DNA of 64,000 bases from Acinetobacter lwoffii (GTDB lineage: Bacteria > Pseudomonadota > Gammaproteobacteria > Pseudomonadales > Moraxellaceae). A program made the position numbers and the translations under genes. The notes under the pieces were generated by a model. The model ran no database searches. It saw only the letters and a program-made list of their open reading frames with translations, and was not told where the DNA came from. Positions 44,079 to 53,497 of the stretch are shown here, piece by piece; the stretch's first letter is position 1, and each line of letters opens with the position of its first letter. The stretch spans positions 1-64,000 of the forward strand of contig NZ_DCLL01000033.1 of assembly GCF_002321025.1 (NCBI RefSeq), written 5' to 3'.

Positions 44079-44630
44079 TTACAGCATAATATTCAGATAA
44101 GGCGCAGTCAGGACAATGGCAATTGCCATCATGCCACCCAGAATTGCGCCAACCGCCACATCACTTGGATAATGTAATCCCAACACCATTCGGGACACTG
44201 CGACCAGAATCGTAAAAGGCAACATCAGCATGAGTAATAAAGGTGCGACATAACCTAAAACGGTGGTTGCCATGACGGCATGCAAGGTATGTCCCGAAGG
44301 AAAACTGAAATGATCCAGTGGATGCTCACCCAAACGGATCACCTGATGCACCTGATAAGGACGTGGCCGTACGGTTTTGATTTTAAGCACCTTGTAAATA
44401 ATGGTACCAATAGTGCTTCCCAAAATCAGATAAACAATCTGCACGGTATAGATCAAGCCTTGCATGATCCAAACCAGTATCAGCATGAAATACCAAAATG
44501 CACCATTTCCTAAGCGGCTAATCATTTTAAAAAAAGTGGCAATACGGACTGAATGCGAAAAATGATTCAGATAAACACAGCCTTTCAAATCGATTTCTAA
44601 AAATTTAATCTTTACATTCTGGAGTTTCAC
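44079..44630 (-). CDS. PAP2-family membrane phosphatase
   Basis: A 183-aa membrane protein of the PAP2 (type 2 phosphatidic acid phosphatase) superfamily. The three catalytic motifs are KTVRPRPYQ (KX6RP-like), PSGHTLHAV (PSGH) and SRMVLGLHYPSDVAVG (SRX5HX3D). Several hydrophobic helices surround them. Likely substrates are lipid phosphates such as undecaprenyl-PP or PA. It follows the GT4 gene by 20 bp, and the two may act together in glycolipid metabolism. Confidence 0.87.
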   Translation of the reverse strand: MKLQNVKIKFLEIDLKGCVYLNHFSHSVRIATFFKMISRLGNGAFWYFMLILVWIMQGLIYTVQIVYLILGSTIGTIIYKVLKIKTVRPRPYQVHQVIRLGEHPLDHFSFPSGHTLHAVMATTVLGYVAPLLLMLMLPFTILVAVSRMVLGLHYPSDVAVGAILGGMMAIAIVLTAPYLNIML

Positions 44631-44650
44631 ACTGGTGCTCCTTTCTTGTT

Positions 44651-45928
44651 TTATATCCTGTATTCCTGTTGCTGTACCAGTGAATACAGTGCCTGTTCAA
44701 ATTGCCGGACTGGATATTGCCAGCCTACTTTTTCGGCTTTTTTACGTGCTTGCGCGCCCATCTGCTGTAATCTTTGCAGATCAGGCAGTCCGAGCATATG
44801 CTGGATCAAACCCTGTTGATGTCCAAGTCTGCTCAACCATCCCGTTTCACCATGCTGCACATGCAAGTTTGCACAAGCATAATCATAAGCAATCACTGGC
44901 AAGCCACTGGCCATCGCCTCCAAAACCACATTACCAAAGGTCTCAACCTGACTTGCGAAAACAAAAACATCCGCACTGGCATAGGCTTCCGATAAAGCCT
45001 GACCACTTAAACTTCCCATAAAAATAACATCTAGGGATTTTGCCAGTTGCATTAGTCGTTCACGATCAGGCCCATCACCCACAATGACCAATTTCGTTCG
45101 TGCATCCATAGCCAACATCGAACGATAGGCAGAAATTAAAACATCCACTTCTTTTTCAGGAGATAGCCGTCCGACATAGAGCATCACGCGGGTATGTTCA
45201 TCTGCTTGCCACTGTTGTCTCAGTTTTGCTCGATAATGTGAGGGAGAAAATCGACTATGGTCCACACCTCGTCCCACCACCACCAATGGACAACTAAAAC
45301 CTAATCGATGCAAGGCATCTGCAGTATCTTGGCTCGGTACACAGGTAAGTTGAGTATTGTTATGAAACCATCGTAAATAATGTTGTACAGGCTTCATTAA
45401 AAACGCTAAATCAAAGAAGCGACTAAAATCATGAAAGGCCGAGTGAAAGCCACTGGAAACAGGAATCTGTAATGAACGCGCCAGTTGGAGCATAGCAAAA
45501 CCCAAAGGCCCTTCAGTGACTATATGCACAATGTCGACTTGGGCTTTTTTTAAAGCTTTACTGAGTTTGATCAGTTGCGGCCAGCCAAATTGTAAACCTG
45601 AATATTTAGGAATCGACTGCGCTCGAACCAAACACTCTTGATCAGGTCGAAAATCCTGACAACTTTCGGACTGTTCTGGGCGTATTAAAAAAATGGAGTT
45701 GCCTTGTTGCTGCAAGCCCTTACACAGTTGCAATAAAGAATGTGCAACACCATTAATTTCTGGCGCCCACGTATCTGTCACAATGGCGATTTTTAGAGGG
45801 GGCCGGATTAGTGTTTGAATTGAATAGTTATGTTGAAATTTAGGATTGAGGTTCTGATTTTTGAAAGAAAATTTGAATAATTTATTCGATCGTTGTTCAA
45901 ACTGCGTTGGATAATTGAGCAGATTCAT
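44651..45928 (-). CDS. GT4 glycosyltransferase (MgtA-like)
   Basis: A 425-aa GT-B fold family 4 glycosyltransferase. LKIAIVTDTWAPEINGVAHSL marks the N-terminal domain. The donor side has VMLYVGRLSPEKEVDVLISAY, VIVGDGPDRERL and FVFASQVETFGNVVLEAMASGLPVIAYD with the EX7E motif. Related GT4 enzymes glycosylate diacylglycerol or phosphatidylinositol lipids. The first about 47 residues precede the core and may include an overlong start. It forms a pair with the PAP2 phosphatase. Confidence 0.85.
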   Translation of the reverse strand: MNLLNYPTQFEQRSNKLFKFSFKNQNLNPKFQHNYSIQTLIRPPLKIAIVTDTWAPEINGVAHSLLQLCKGLQQQGNSIFLIRPEQSESCQDFRPDQECLVRAQSIPKYSGLQFGWPQLIKLSKALKKAQVDIVHIVTEGPLGFAMLQLARSLQIPVSSGFHSAFHDFSRFFDLAFLMKPVQHYLRWFHNNTQLTCVPSQDTADALHRLGFSCPLVVVGRGVDHSRFSPSHYRAKLRQQWQADEHTRVMLYVGRLSPEKEVDVLISAYRSMLAMDARTKLVIVGDGPDRERLMQLAKSLDVIFMGSLSGQALSEAYASADVFVFASQVETFGNVVLEAMASGLPVIAYDYACANLHVQHGETGWLSRLGHQQGLIQHMLGLPDLQRLQQMGAQARKKAEKVGWQYPVRQFEQALYSLVQQQEYRI

Positions 45929-46039
45929 TAAACACTCTTATATCGTTATATTTTATTCAATCTTAGAACACACATGTGAATATTTTATGACCACAATAAA
46001 TTAATGAAAACCCGCTTATTAACATACTTATAAATAAAA

Positions 46040-46070
46040 AGTCCAAGAGTCACATATGAAATCTTGGACT
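46040..46070 (-). terminator. terminator of the chaperone-usher operon
   Basis: AGTCCAAGA (46040-46048) and TCTTGGACT (46062-46070) pair perfectly. The minus-strand transcript then reads TTTTTATTT. It lies 31 bp past the last pilus gene. Confidence 0.8.
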
Positions 46071-46100
46071 AAAATAATGAATACTGCATATCCATTCTCT

Positions 46101-46514
46101 TTAAAAAATTATATCAACAGAAACCCTATCTTTATACACACCTGCAGGCACACCATTATAGGGATTATCTTGCAGTTGAACGGCAATTACATATTTCTGT
46201 CTTTCAGATGGTGCTTGTCTTAATTGAACCCCCCATAAATTTTGCCCAGCACCTTGCAAATTTAATTGGGTCCGCAACTTATAAGGCCCATTGGAAACAT
46301 AGCTTGTTCCACTTGCATTGGTAAGGTTTTCGCTGTTAAAAACAATCGAATAACCTTGATCACAACGCACATTAAATGAAGTTGCAGCTTGACTATGCCT
46401 ATAACTACTTAATCGCATATTTGAGTTTGAAAAACCATCAATTGCACATTGTTGTGTTGCTTGTGCTGATGTTGCCATCCACGCACTCAACACCAATATT
46501 ATATATTTTTTCAT
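46101..46514 (-). CDS. spore coat protein U-type pilus subunit, probable tip/minor pilin
   Basis: A 137-aa secreted protein. A signal peptide (about residues 1-19) is followed by a domain with FNVRCDQGYSIVFNSEN and a C-terminal YKDRVSVDIIF, the pattern of SCPU-domain (Csu-type) subunits of archaic chaperone-usher pili. Two Cys at the domain start could form a disulfide. Small size and position last in the operon, after the usher, suggest a tip or minor subunit. No adhesin domain is recognisable. Confidence 0.7.
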   Translation of the reverse strand: MKKYIILVLSAWMATSAQATQQCAIDGFSNSNMRLSSYRHSQAATSFNVRCDQGYSIVFNSENLTNASGTSYVSNGPYKLRTQLNLQGAGQNLWGVQLRQAPSERQKYVIAVQLQDNPYNGVPAGVYKDRVSVDIIF

Positions 46515-46521
46515 AATTCAC

Positions 46522-48843
46522 CTATTTACATAAAACATCCAAAATCTCGTGTTCCGGATCTTGGAATTGATTTTGCGAAACCACAACATCTGCTTGGCAA
46601 GTTTGACCTCCTTGTAAATTTACGAAAAATTTATATGCTGCTGCTTGGGTTGCATAGACATAAACCACTCCTTTACTGTCTACAAAATATGGTTCTTCAG
46701 TTTTATCGTTAACGACAACTTGAGCACCACGAATCAAAGGTTGCCTTTGCGCATCAATTAAACGAACTGCTATTCGCTTAGTTTGATAAATTGGGAAATT
46801 AACTTTATAGCCCCGCTGATCTAAACCAACTATTTTCTTCGAAGCATAATCAAAAGTTTCATCCATATTTAATTGGTTCTGATCAAAAGATAAGTCATAT
46901 TGAATATATGGAATAATATTATGTACAAACATATATCCTTTCTGATTGGTCTTCCCAATCAAAGATGAAGAACGGTAAATATCTAAATCTGCATGATCAC
47001 TTACATTTAACAAAGCAAATGAATTATTAACATATTTAGTTAAAGCAACCTGATTACCCAACCAAACCAATGCGCCATTAAAATTCACTTGACTTAATCG
47101 TCCATCACTATATTCATCATGCGAGAGCCTCAAATCACCAACATTTGTTTTCCACAGTCCGTATCCATTTAAATTAACCTCATTATCCATATGGTTAACA
47201 CCCACGGTATAATCAAACCCTTCTTGACCAATTGTCGTTCGAGAATAGTTCAAACGGGTACTTTCATTTTGTGTATAATGATCCAAAGTTAGCCGACGTC
47301 GATCACCCCAATCATAGTTAAAGACAATATTAAATCCTGAATCGCTATCCCCACCAAAATCTTTAAAATATCCAAAAGCGACATCTAACTTCGGTGTCAA
47401 TCTCTTACCTAAACTCAGATTAAGCACTTTACGATCATCAAGACTCACTTCATCATTGTTATAATAAGTCTGATCAATATAATTTAATCCTACACTATCC
47501 AAATAATTAAGATTTGTAAGAGTCAAATAAAATAGATTGGTCATTTTTTTATACGTTAGAGTATCCTCAAGATCTAAATACCTATATTCTTTTGAATATA
47601 TTTGACTTTGCATACCCACAGACCACCAAGCAAAGTCACGACTTATTCCTAAAGAAGCTGCATAACCATTATTATCATCTGCGTTACTTCCTGATAATAT
47701 CGTATCTAATAAAACATAATTCTTAATGGCTTGAGTCCACAATAAACTCACATTTTGGACTTTATCGCTATATAGCATATCCGTACCAAGCGTCGAGTAA
47801 TTATTAATTCCGCTACGATATAAAAGCTTAGTAAAAAAATCTCGATAATCACTTTCCACTTCATCATATCCGTACCGAAGTTTACCTATAGAAATATTAA
47901 ATTCATCCAACTTTGGCTTTAACAAACGGTTATTAATATATATAGGAAAATTTCGAACAGTCCGATTACCCAGAATATCTTCTACAACAATTTGTGCATT
48001 TCCTGATTTATTTAATAAACCACTGGTTGGTAGTGAATAATTTCCAGGTCCAACATTTTCTCGATACAGATTGACTCCATTCAAATATAAATCAACCGTT
48101 GAAGGTACTGCAGCACTCCCCTGTAATGTTGGGCTATTCCAGTACACAAAGTCTGGGCGTGCGATATAATTGGTTCCAAAACTAAGCCCACCAAAGCGAA
48201 ATGAATTATTTAAACTGTTTAAAGATGTCGTGTTATCTCCTAATGTCAAACGCCAAAATTTATCAGGGAATTCTAATTCAAATACACTTTCAACCCTGAG
48301 AAATTTACTCTCAGTATCAAGAGGATTATTTCTATAAATAAATGAATTTTTAAATAACCAATAATCTTTAAAAATACCAAGCTCTGCTAAGGTATTAAAC
48401 TCTTCTTCAACCTCATCACGTGAGTACAACAAGCTATAATTTAAAAATCCACCAAAGCTTGCTTTACTCGGCGTGTTGTACACAAAATTATTGCTCGAAT
48501 TGGCGAAGTACTCAGCGGGAATGGTAATATTTAAGCTCTGGAGTGATGGATCTTCAGTGAAGGTAATGGAAGGGCTTGCCAAACTACAAAAATCTTTTTT
48601 AACACTGTCCTTTTCTAACTTTTCAACCACAATTCCAATATTTGATAATGCTGTACATTCAATAAATTTTTTTCCTAAACGATCAAAAGCAACACTTTCC
48701 ACTCCATAGTCCACACCATTGACCCAAATATTGACAATGGCTGTGTTGAGCTGCTGGTCTGACGTTGGTGTAAGCACTTCAGCACTTAAGCTCACTTGGC
48801 TTACAGTAACAACCATAAATAAAAAAAAATTTCTTTTTATCAT
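46522..48843 (-). CDS. fimbrial outer-membrane usher (FimD/PapC family)
   Basis: A 773-aa usher, short compared with FimD (about 850) but near the size of archaic/CS1-type ushers. A signal peptide (about 1-20) is followed by the N-terminal chaperone-binding domain. A beta-barrel with plug follows (SAAVPSTVDLYLNGVNLYRENVGPGNYSL and ILGNRTVRNFPIYINNRLL are recognisable usher blocks), then C-terminal domains with a Cys pair at the end. It polymerises and secretes pilin-chaperone complexes. It lies 4 bp after the chaperone gene. Confidence 0.9.
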   Translation of the reverse strand: MIKRNFFLFMVVTVSQVSLSAEVLTPTSDQQLNTAIVNIWVNGVDYGVESVAFDRLGKKFIECTALSNIGIVVEKLEKDSVKKDFCSLASPSITFTEDPSLQSLNITIPAEYFANSSNNFVYNTPSKASFGGFLNYSLLYSRDEVEEEFNTLAELGIFKDYWLFKNSFIYRNNPLDTESKFLRVESVFELEFPDKFWRLTLGDNTTSLNSLNNSFRFGGLSFGTNYIARPDFVYWNSPTLQGSAAVPSTVDLYLNGVNLYRENVGPGNYSLPTSGLLNKSGNAQIVVEDILGNRTVRNFPIYINNRLLKPKLDEFNISIGKLRYGYDEVESDYRDFFTKLLYRSGINNYSTLGTDMLYSDKVQNVSLLWTQAIKNYVLLDTILSGSNADDNNGYAASLGISRDFAWWSVGMQSQIYSKEYRYLDLEDTLTYKKMTNLFYLTLTNLNYLDSVGLNYIDQTYYNNDEVSLDDRKVLNLSLGKRLTPKLDVAFGYFKDFGGDSDSGFNIVFNYDWGDRRRLTLDHYTQNESTRLNYSRTTIGQEGFDYTVGVNHMDNEVNLNGYGLWKTNVGDLRLSHDEYSDGRLSQVNFNGALVWLGNQVALTKYVNNSFALLNVSDHADLDIYRSSSLIGKTNQKGYMFVHNIIPYIQYDLSFDQNQLNMDETFDYASKKIVGLDQRGYKVNFPIYQTKRIAVRLIDAQRQPLIRGAQVVVNDKTEEPYFVDSKGVVYVYATQAAAYKFFVNLQGGQTCQADVVVSQNQFQDPEHEILDVLCK

Positions 48844-48847
48844 AGCA

Positions 48848-49546
48848 TCACCCTTTGATCATAAATTCTAAGTATTTCTCATCATCTTCTGTTTTAATTT
48901 TAATTTTAATTTCACCATTAGTTTTAAAACCTTCTAATGGTATTTCAATAGTATTACCACCAAGCACATATTGGCTTAGTGCCATTTTGGTCATCGTTAT
49001 ACCTTTAGCATCTATAACCTGTAACTCAGTCAACTTAACATGAGAGCTCCCCTTATTTTCAACATAGATTATTTGTGATACATCTGCCTTTTTCAAATTA
49101 ACTGAAAGTTTAGGGTCTGCTTGAGGTCCCACAAATAAAGGCAATGAAAAGTTAAATAAAAAGTTAATCGCTGTGTTTTCAGCAACTGGCGTTACTTCTT
49201 TAAAGATGACTCGCCACGTACCTTCAGTTGCCAATACTGGTGGCTGAGTAAATCCAACACGCACCAACTGCTTTGACTCAGGCTTAAGTTCAAAAATTTT
49301 AGGGTTAAATAAGATCGATTCATCTTCGATCAATATATCTTCACCTTTATTATCTTGAGACCACTTAAAAGCTAAAACCTCAAAAAGTTTTGATGTCGAT
49401 AAACCCGTGCTTTCCACAACTACAGTTGTACTTTTTTGTCTTGTAGGGTCTTTAAGATACATTTGAATGGGACTAAATTGAATTCCAGCATGTGCAGTCA
49501 ACGTCCAAACTACCCCCAAAAGAATAAAAATCAATGATCGAAACAT
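48848..49546 (-). CDS. periplasmic pilus chaperone
   Basis: A 232-aa PapD-like chaperone with a signal peptide (about 1-20, ending AHA) and two Ig-like domains. FNPKIFELKPESKQLVRVGF holds the conserved Pro-Lys-x-Arg-like region of the first domain. The C-terminal domain begins near NFLFNFSLPLFVG. It donates a strand to incoming pilins and delivers them to the usher. It lies between pilin and usher in a conserved order. Confidence 0.88.
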   Translation of the reverse strand: MFRSLIFILLGVVWTLTAHAGIQFSPIQMYLKDPTRQKSTTVVVESTGLSTSKLFEVLAFKWSQDNKGEDILIEDESILFNPKIFELKPESKQLVRVGFTQPPVLATEGTWRVIFKEVTPVAENTAINFLFNFSLPLFVGPQADPKLSVNLKKADVSQIIYVENKGSSHVKLTELQVIDAKGITMTKMALSQYVLGGNTIEIPLEGFKTNGEIKIKIKTEDDEKYLEFMIKG

Positions 49547-49631
49547 ATATCCACCTCTTATTCTTTTATGAAGAAAGAAGTTGGAGATGTGTTAAAACAC
49601 CTCCAACTATGAGTATGAAGTTATCTAGGTG

Positions 49632-50153
49632 TTAGAATTTGACTTCGACCTTATATGTACCTTTGTAGGTACCAGCATAAGTCGACATTGCATCTAAACC
49701 TGCTGATGAAGCCTGAACAGTATATTCATGCTCTGTACCATCCCAATTAATTACTGTAGGACTGCTATAAGGACCACCAGCACCGGTTGTCGTTACAGCT
49801 ACAGGAACAGTGCGACTTCCATTAGCTAAAGTCGTTGGCGCTGTAATTGCCAAGAAATAATTTGCATTGGTGCGAACTTGGAACTTTGTTGAGTCTGTAT
49901 AACTGTTGGTTTTATCCAAAGTTAGTAGTGATTCATCAATATCAAGATCGCAGTGTTTTTCTACTACCAAATCAATATCAATCTTACCCTTACAATCACC
50001 TGAAGAACCACAACCATGATTTCCAGAATGGTGCCCACCGCCTGGGTGCCCACCACCGCCTGGGTGCCCACCGCCTGGTTTACCACCAGCATATGCTGCT
50101 GTCCCTAAACTTAAAACTAATGCTGACATCGTTACTTTGATTAATTTATTCAT
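49632..50153 (-). CDS. pilin with Gly/His-rich N-terminal repeat
   Basis: A 173-aa secreted protein. A signal peptide (about 1-22, ending AYA) is followed by a Gly/Pro/His repeat (residues about 23-45: GGGHPGGGGHPGGGHHSGNHG), then CGSSGDC and a beta-rich SCPU-type domain. It ends TYKVEVKF, typical of donor-strand pilins. It lies first in the operon, so it is the likely major subunit. The Gly/His segment is encoded by near-identical tandem units (about 50038-50085), is unusual for a pilin and could bind metal; that is inference. Confidence 0.75.
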   Translation of the reverse strand: MNKLIKVTMSALVLSLGTAAYAGGKPGGGHPGGGGHPGGGHHSGNHGCGSSGDCKGKIDIDLVVEKHCDLDIDESLLTLDKTNSYTDSTKFQVRTNANYFLAITAPTTLANGSRTVPVAVTTTGAGGPYSSPTVINWDGTEHEYTVQASSAGLDAMSTYAGTYKGTYKVEVKF

Positions 50154-50952
50154 AGCAATTACTCCATTCTCTTTAGAGATTTATTAGTATGCGCATCCAA
50201 GGTATTTATTAATAAAATCCAATTAATTTCACTTCCCCTAGGTGCTGACTCATTCTTATTCAAGTTGAGAAAAAAAGAACCTAATATCCCATATTCACAT
50301 GACTCATCATGCAATATTATTTTTTGTAAAAATTAAAATTATGTAATTGTAATTTATTAAATATTTTTAATTTATTTATTTATTTATTTTTACTTTTCCT
50401 GTTTATCCCAAATTTTGGGGATTTTTTTCATATCCCTATTTTCAGGCATAACATATCTAATTGTTTTTATTAACCTTAACCATATTAAAAATAATATAGA
50501 CTGTTACATATTTCACCAAATATTTGTGAAATAGTTCAAAATAATTTTCAAACAAAACAATATTACGTGAATATTCAACTATATTAATAGTAAAGACCGA
50601 TTAAATTTAAATTTTAAATAGAATCTCAAATGTATAATCACCACTTTCAGGTATGTCTTTTGAAACGCAATACAAGAATTACGTCACCAAATACTGAGCC
50701 TTTGTATTAAATTACAGGTTTTGAAACACGGCTTAGTTTCCAATGTTAAGCTTTTGTAAATCATATTTTCTTTCTTTAAATTTCAGATTTTTGTTTTTCA
50801 AATTTTTAGAATCTCATTTATTACATGAATTATCACGCATATTGAAATTCAGCCCCTCTCTTTCAACGCACTTTTTACTTTGATTTTTTATTCAAAATAC
50901 TGACTACCTCTTTTAAAACTGCCTACATACTTCTTTAGAAAATTCTATAAAT
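50154..50952. other. gene-free AT-rich region upstream of the pilus operon
   Basis: About 800 bp with no convincing gene. It must hold the pilus promoter. A tetranucleotide tract, five ATTT units (50370-50389), lies 217 bp before the pilin start and is the only notable structure seen. Confidence 0.5.
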
Positions 50953-50955
50953 AAA

Positions 50956-50982
50956 AAAAAGCCCCAAGTTATGGGGCTTTTT
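50956..50982 (-). terminator. terminator of the secreted hypothetical gene
   Basis: AAAAAGCCCC (50956-50965) and GGGGCTTTTT (50973-50982) form a perfect 10-bp stem around AAGTTAT, followed on the minus strand by a T-run. Confidence 0.85.
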
Positions 50983-50994
50983 AAAAAATTTAAC

Positions 50995-51819
50995 TTACTC
51001 ACTGACTGGATAAAGCAATCCTTGATCGACTCGAAAGATTTGACCTGATCCAAAGTCAATCTGCTGCAACTCTCCTTTTAATTTTGGGAAGCCAGCAATT
51101 TTTTCCAATTGTGGTGAGCGTTGAAAATTCTTCGTTTTAGGATTGTACATCCAATAAATAAATCGCTTATCTTCTATTTTTCGACCATCAGAGGTATCTG
51201 AAAGTACAACATCATAGTATCCATCAAAGTTTACATCTAAGAATCCCATACTATTCCCAAAAGCATTAAAGCCTTGTAATGACTGTAGTACTTTGCCATT
51301 TGATTTATTAATCACATCTACGCGTTTTAGAGACTTCCCATAAGGTTGGTCTGCGGATTGCACCCCATAAAACTTAAACAGCAGGATAGGTTTATCTGCA
51401 GCTTTAAACGCAGGTTCAAACTGTAGATAACTTGTAGATGGTGGTGCCGTTTGTTCCGTCAGTTCAGCTTTAAACGAGCCTGTATTTGCATTCAATGTAC
51501 CTGCCAATCGATAAGCTGTTGCAGCACTTTGTTCAGTCCCAACATTGACTGAATTCAGATCTATAAAATCTGCTTTTTGAGTCCCTTTAAAGTTAATTTG
51601 TTTGGGCTCTTGCAGATCAGTCAAAGTCCCGTGCGGATTCCATATTCCAGCATACAAGTCTAAGAAATAGCGCCCTTCAGTCGAACGAAGCATCCGCTGC
51701 ATGGATATGCGAACATCAGGTAAAGGCTTTAACTCAGGCTGTGCTATATCTGCATCTTGTGCAAAACCCACCACAGGCAGACAAAGAGCGAGTAAAAGAG
51801 AGAGTTTTGATATTTTCAT
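50995..51819 (-). CDS. secreted protein of unknown function (about 274 aa)
   Basis: A periplasmic or secreted protein. The start at 51819 (MKISKLSLLLALCLP) gives a clean signal peptide ending GFA; a longer frame from 51837 would bury the ribosome binding site. The C-terminal half contains GFLDVNFDGYYDVVLSDTSDGRK, an Asp-rich loop of the FG-GAP/VCBS or XAC2610 kind that often binds calcium. No other domain is recognisable. It stands alone with its own terminator. Function unknown. Confidence 0.7.
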   Translation of the reverse strand: MKISKLSLLLALCLPVVGFAQDADIAQPELKPLPDVRISMQRMLRSTEGRYFLDLYAGIWNPHGTLTDLQEPKQINFKGTQKADFIDLNSVNVGTEQSAATAYRLAGTLNANTGSFKAELTEQTAPPSTSYLQFEPAFKAADKPILLFKFYGVQSADQPYGKSLKRVDVINKSNGKVLQSLQGFNAFGNSMGFLDVNFDGYYDVVLSDTSDGRKIEDKRFIYWMYNPKTKNFQRSPQLEKIAGFPKLKGELQQIDFGSGQIFRVDQGLLYPVSE

Positions 51820-52171
51820 TGCAATTACACACTCCATACAGCATGAATAATGCCTACTCTATCACAACCTAAATTCAACACAGATGACACAAATATAGGA
51901 GTTTTGAAACTATCTATGACTCAAACCATTAGATTAAATTGGTGCCGCTTTTAAAGCCCATGTTTCCAATCTTTGGCATCCCCATTAAAAACATCTTTTT
52001 TGACTGAGAAATAAAATTTTGTTCTTTTATTGCTCTACAACTTTTTTTACTTGAATACAAGGAAGAAAAAGTACTGCTTTGAATGAAGCCCAAAAAGCAA
52101 ATCACTGTTGTGGACGCAAAGAGGCCACGTACTGCCTTTTATCCTTTCTAGGTACTTAGCAAATTTAAATA

Positions 52172-52258
52172 CCACTCAAATGAGTGGGCTTTCACATTCA
52201 AATCAATTGATTGGAGAAATTAGTTTTTCTCTTTATCAACGGTTTTGTTTGAATCCAA
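52172..52258 (-). pseudogene. relic copy of the ilvC 3' end and terminator
   Basis: This 87-bp stretch is a near copy of 52326-52417, which holds the real ilvC terminator and last codons. Read on the minus strand it gives NKTVDKEKN and a stop, against NKIVDKEKN in ilvC. The few mismatches lie mainly in the terminator loop and near the coding edge. The rest of ilvC is absent. It looks like a leftover of duplication or recombination at this locus. Confidence 0.75.
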
Positions 52259-52264
52259 AATATG

Positions 52265-52297
52265 AAAAAATGGGAAAGCACTGCTTTCCCATTTTTT
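52265..52297. terminator. perfect 15-bp hairpin, probable bidirectional terminator
   Basis: AAAAAATGGGAAAGC and GCTTTCCCATTTTTT pair fully around an ACT loop, with A- and T-runs inside the stem ends. It lies between the ilvC relic and the genuine ilvC terminator. Confidence 0.75.
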
Positions 52298-52320
52298 AAG
52301 GTACGCAAACATAGAAATAA

Positions 52321-52347
52321 AAAACCCACTCAAATTAAGTGGGTTTT
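52321..52347 (-). terminator. terminator of ilvC
   Basis: CCCACT (52325-52330) and AGTGGG (52338-52343), extended by AAAA and TTTT, form a stem about 30 bp after the ilvC stop. It is part of the duplicated segment described above. Confidence 0.75.
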
Positions 52348-52374
52348 CGCATTCAAATCAATTGATTCGAGAAA

Positions 52375-53391
52375 TTAGTTTTTCTCTTTATCTACGATTT
52401 TGTTCGCTTGGATCCAAGGCATCATCGCACGTAACTTGTTACCAGTTACTTCGATACCATGCGCCGCGTTTTGACGACGACGAGCAGTCATAGAAGGATA
52501 GTTCAACGCACCTTCTTGGATGAACATCTTCGCGTATTCACCAGATTGAATACGTTTAAGCGCATTACGCATCGCTTCACGAGATTGTTCGTTAATTACT
52601 TCAGTACCAGTTACATATTCGCCGTATTCAGCGTTGTTAGATACAGAGTAGTTCATGTCCGCAATACCGCCTTCGAACATTAAGTCAACGATCAATTTAA
52701 GCTCGTGTAGACATTCGAAGTACGCCATTTCTGGAGCATAACCAGCTTCAACCAAAGTTTCGAAGCCCATTTTAACAAGTTCAACAGCACCACCACAAAG
52801 AACTGCTTGCTCACCAAAAAGGTCAGTTTCAGTTTCTTCACGGAATGAAGTTTCGATGATACCAGTACGACCACCACCTACACCTGAAGCGTAAGAAAGA
52901 GCAACGTTACGCGCATTACCAGAAGCATCTTGGTGAATCGCGATAAGGTCAGGAACACCTGAACCACGTTGGTATTCAGAACGTACGGTGTGACCAGGAG
53001 CTTTAGGTGCAACCATGATTACGTCTAAGTCAGCACGTGGAACAACTTGGTTATAAAGAATCGAGAAACCATGAGCAAATGCTAAAGTAGCGCCTTGCTT
53101 GATGTTTGGCTCAATTACGTCACGGTAAAGTTGAGATTGGAACTCATCTGGAGTCAAAATCATCACTACGTCAGCTTGTGCTACAGCAGCAGGAACTTCA
53201 GCAACTTTAAGACCTGAATTTTCAGCTTTCTTCCAAGAAGCAGAGTTCGCACGTAAACCTACAGTTACGTCAACGCCAGAATCTTTCAGGTTAAGCGCAT
53301 GCGCGTGGCCTTGTGAACCGTAACCAATGATCGCTACTTTCTTAGATTGGATGATAGATAAGTCACAGTCTTTATCGTAAAAAATTTGCAT
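52375..53391 (-). CDS. ilvC: ketol-acid reductoisomerase (NADP+)
   Basis: A 338-aa class I KARI, the usual short form. It rearranges and reduces acetolactate to dihydroxyisovalerate in valine, leucine and isoleucine synthesis. The Rossmann site is KKVAIIGYGSQGHAHAL. Metal ligands lie in AGFETLVEAGYAPEMAYFE (Glu) and the earlier block from SFREETETDLFGEQ. It follows ilvH by 106 bp, likely in the same transcript. Confidence 0.97.
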   Translation of the reverse strand: MQIFYDKDCDLSIIQSKKVAIIGYGSQGHAHALNLKDSGVDVTVGLRANSASWKKAENSGLKVAEVPAAVAQADVVMILTPDEFQSQLYRDVIEPNIKQGATLAFAHGFSILYNQVVPRADLDVIMVAPKAPGHTVRSEYQRGSGVPDLIAIHQDASGNARNVALSYASGVGGGRTGIIETSFREETETDLFGEQAVLCGGAVELVKMGFETLVEAGYAPEMAYFECLHELKLIVDLMFEGGIADMNYSVSNNAEYGEYVTGTEVINEQSREAMRNALKRIQSGEYAKMFIQEGALNYPSMTARRRQNAAHGIEVTGNKLRAMMPWIQANKIVDKEKN

Positions 53392-53497
53392 TGCTGTCTC
53401 CGCTTAAATGCTTGTTTGTCCGTTAAATCAGGCAATGACCCTTAAATTTACATTGCCTGATACCCTCTTCTTATTTAGAGGAGGAAATACTTAAAAT

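Noticed and set aside
50038..50085. Tandem repeat considered as a CRISPR-like array
   Set aside because: The repeats are coding Gly/His units inside the pilin gene with no spacers.
46101..50153. Pilus operon considered as the classical csu operon
   Set aside because: It has four genes (pilin, chaperone, usher, SCPU subunit), not six, and the pilin differs; it looks like another chaperone-usher system.
52108..52299. Plus-strand 63-codon open frame over the ilvC-tail relic
   Set aside because: It runs across the duplicated ilvC terminator and a hairpin, antisense to relic coding sequence, and has no ribosome binding site.
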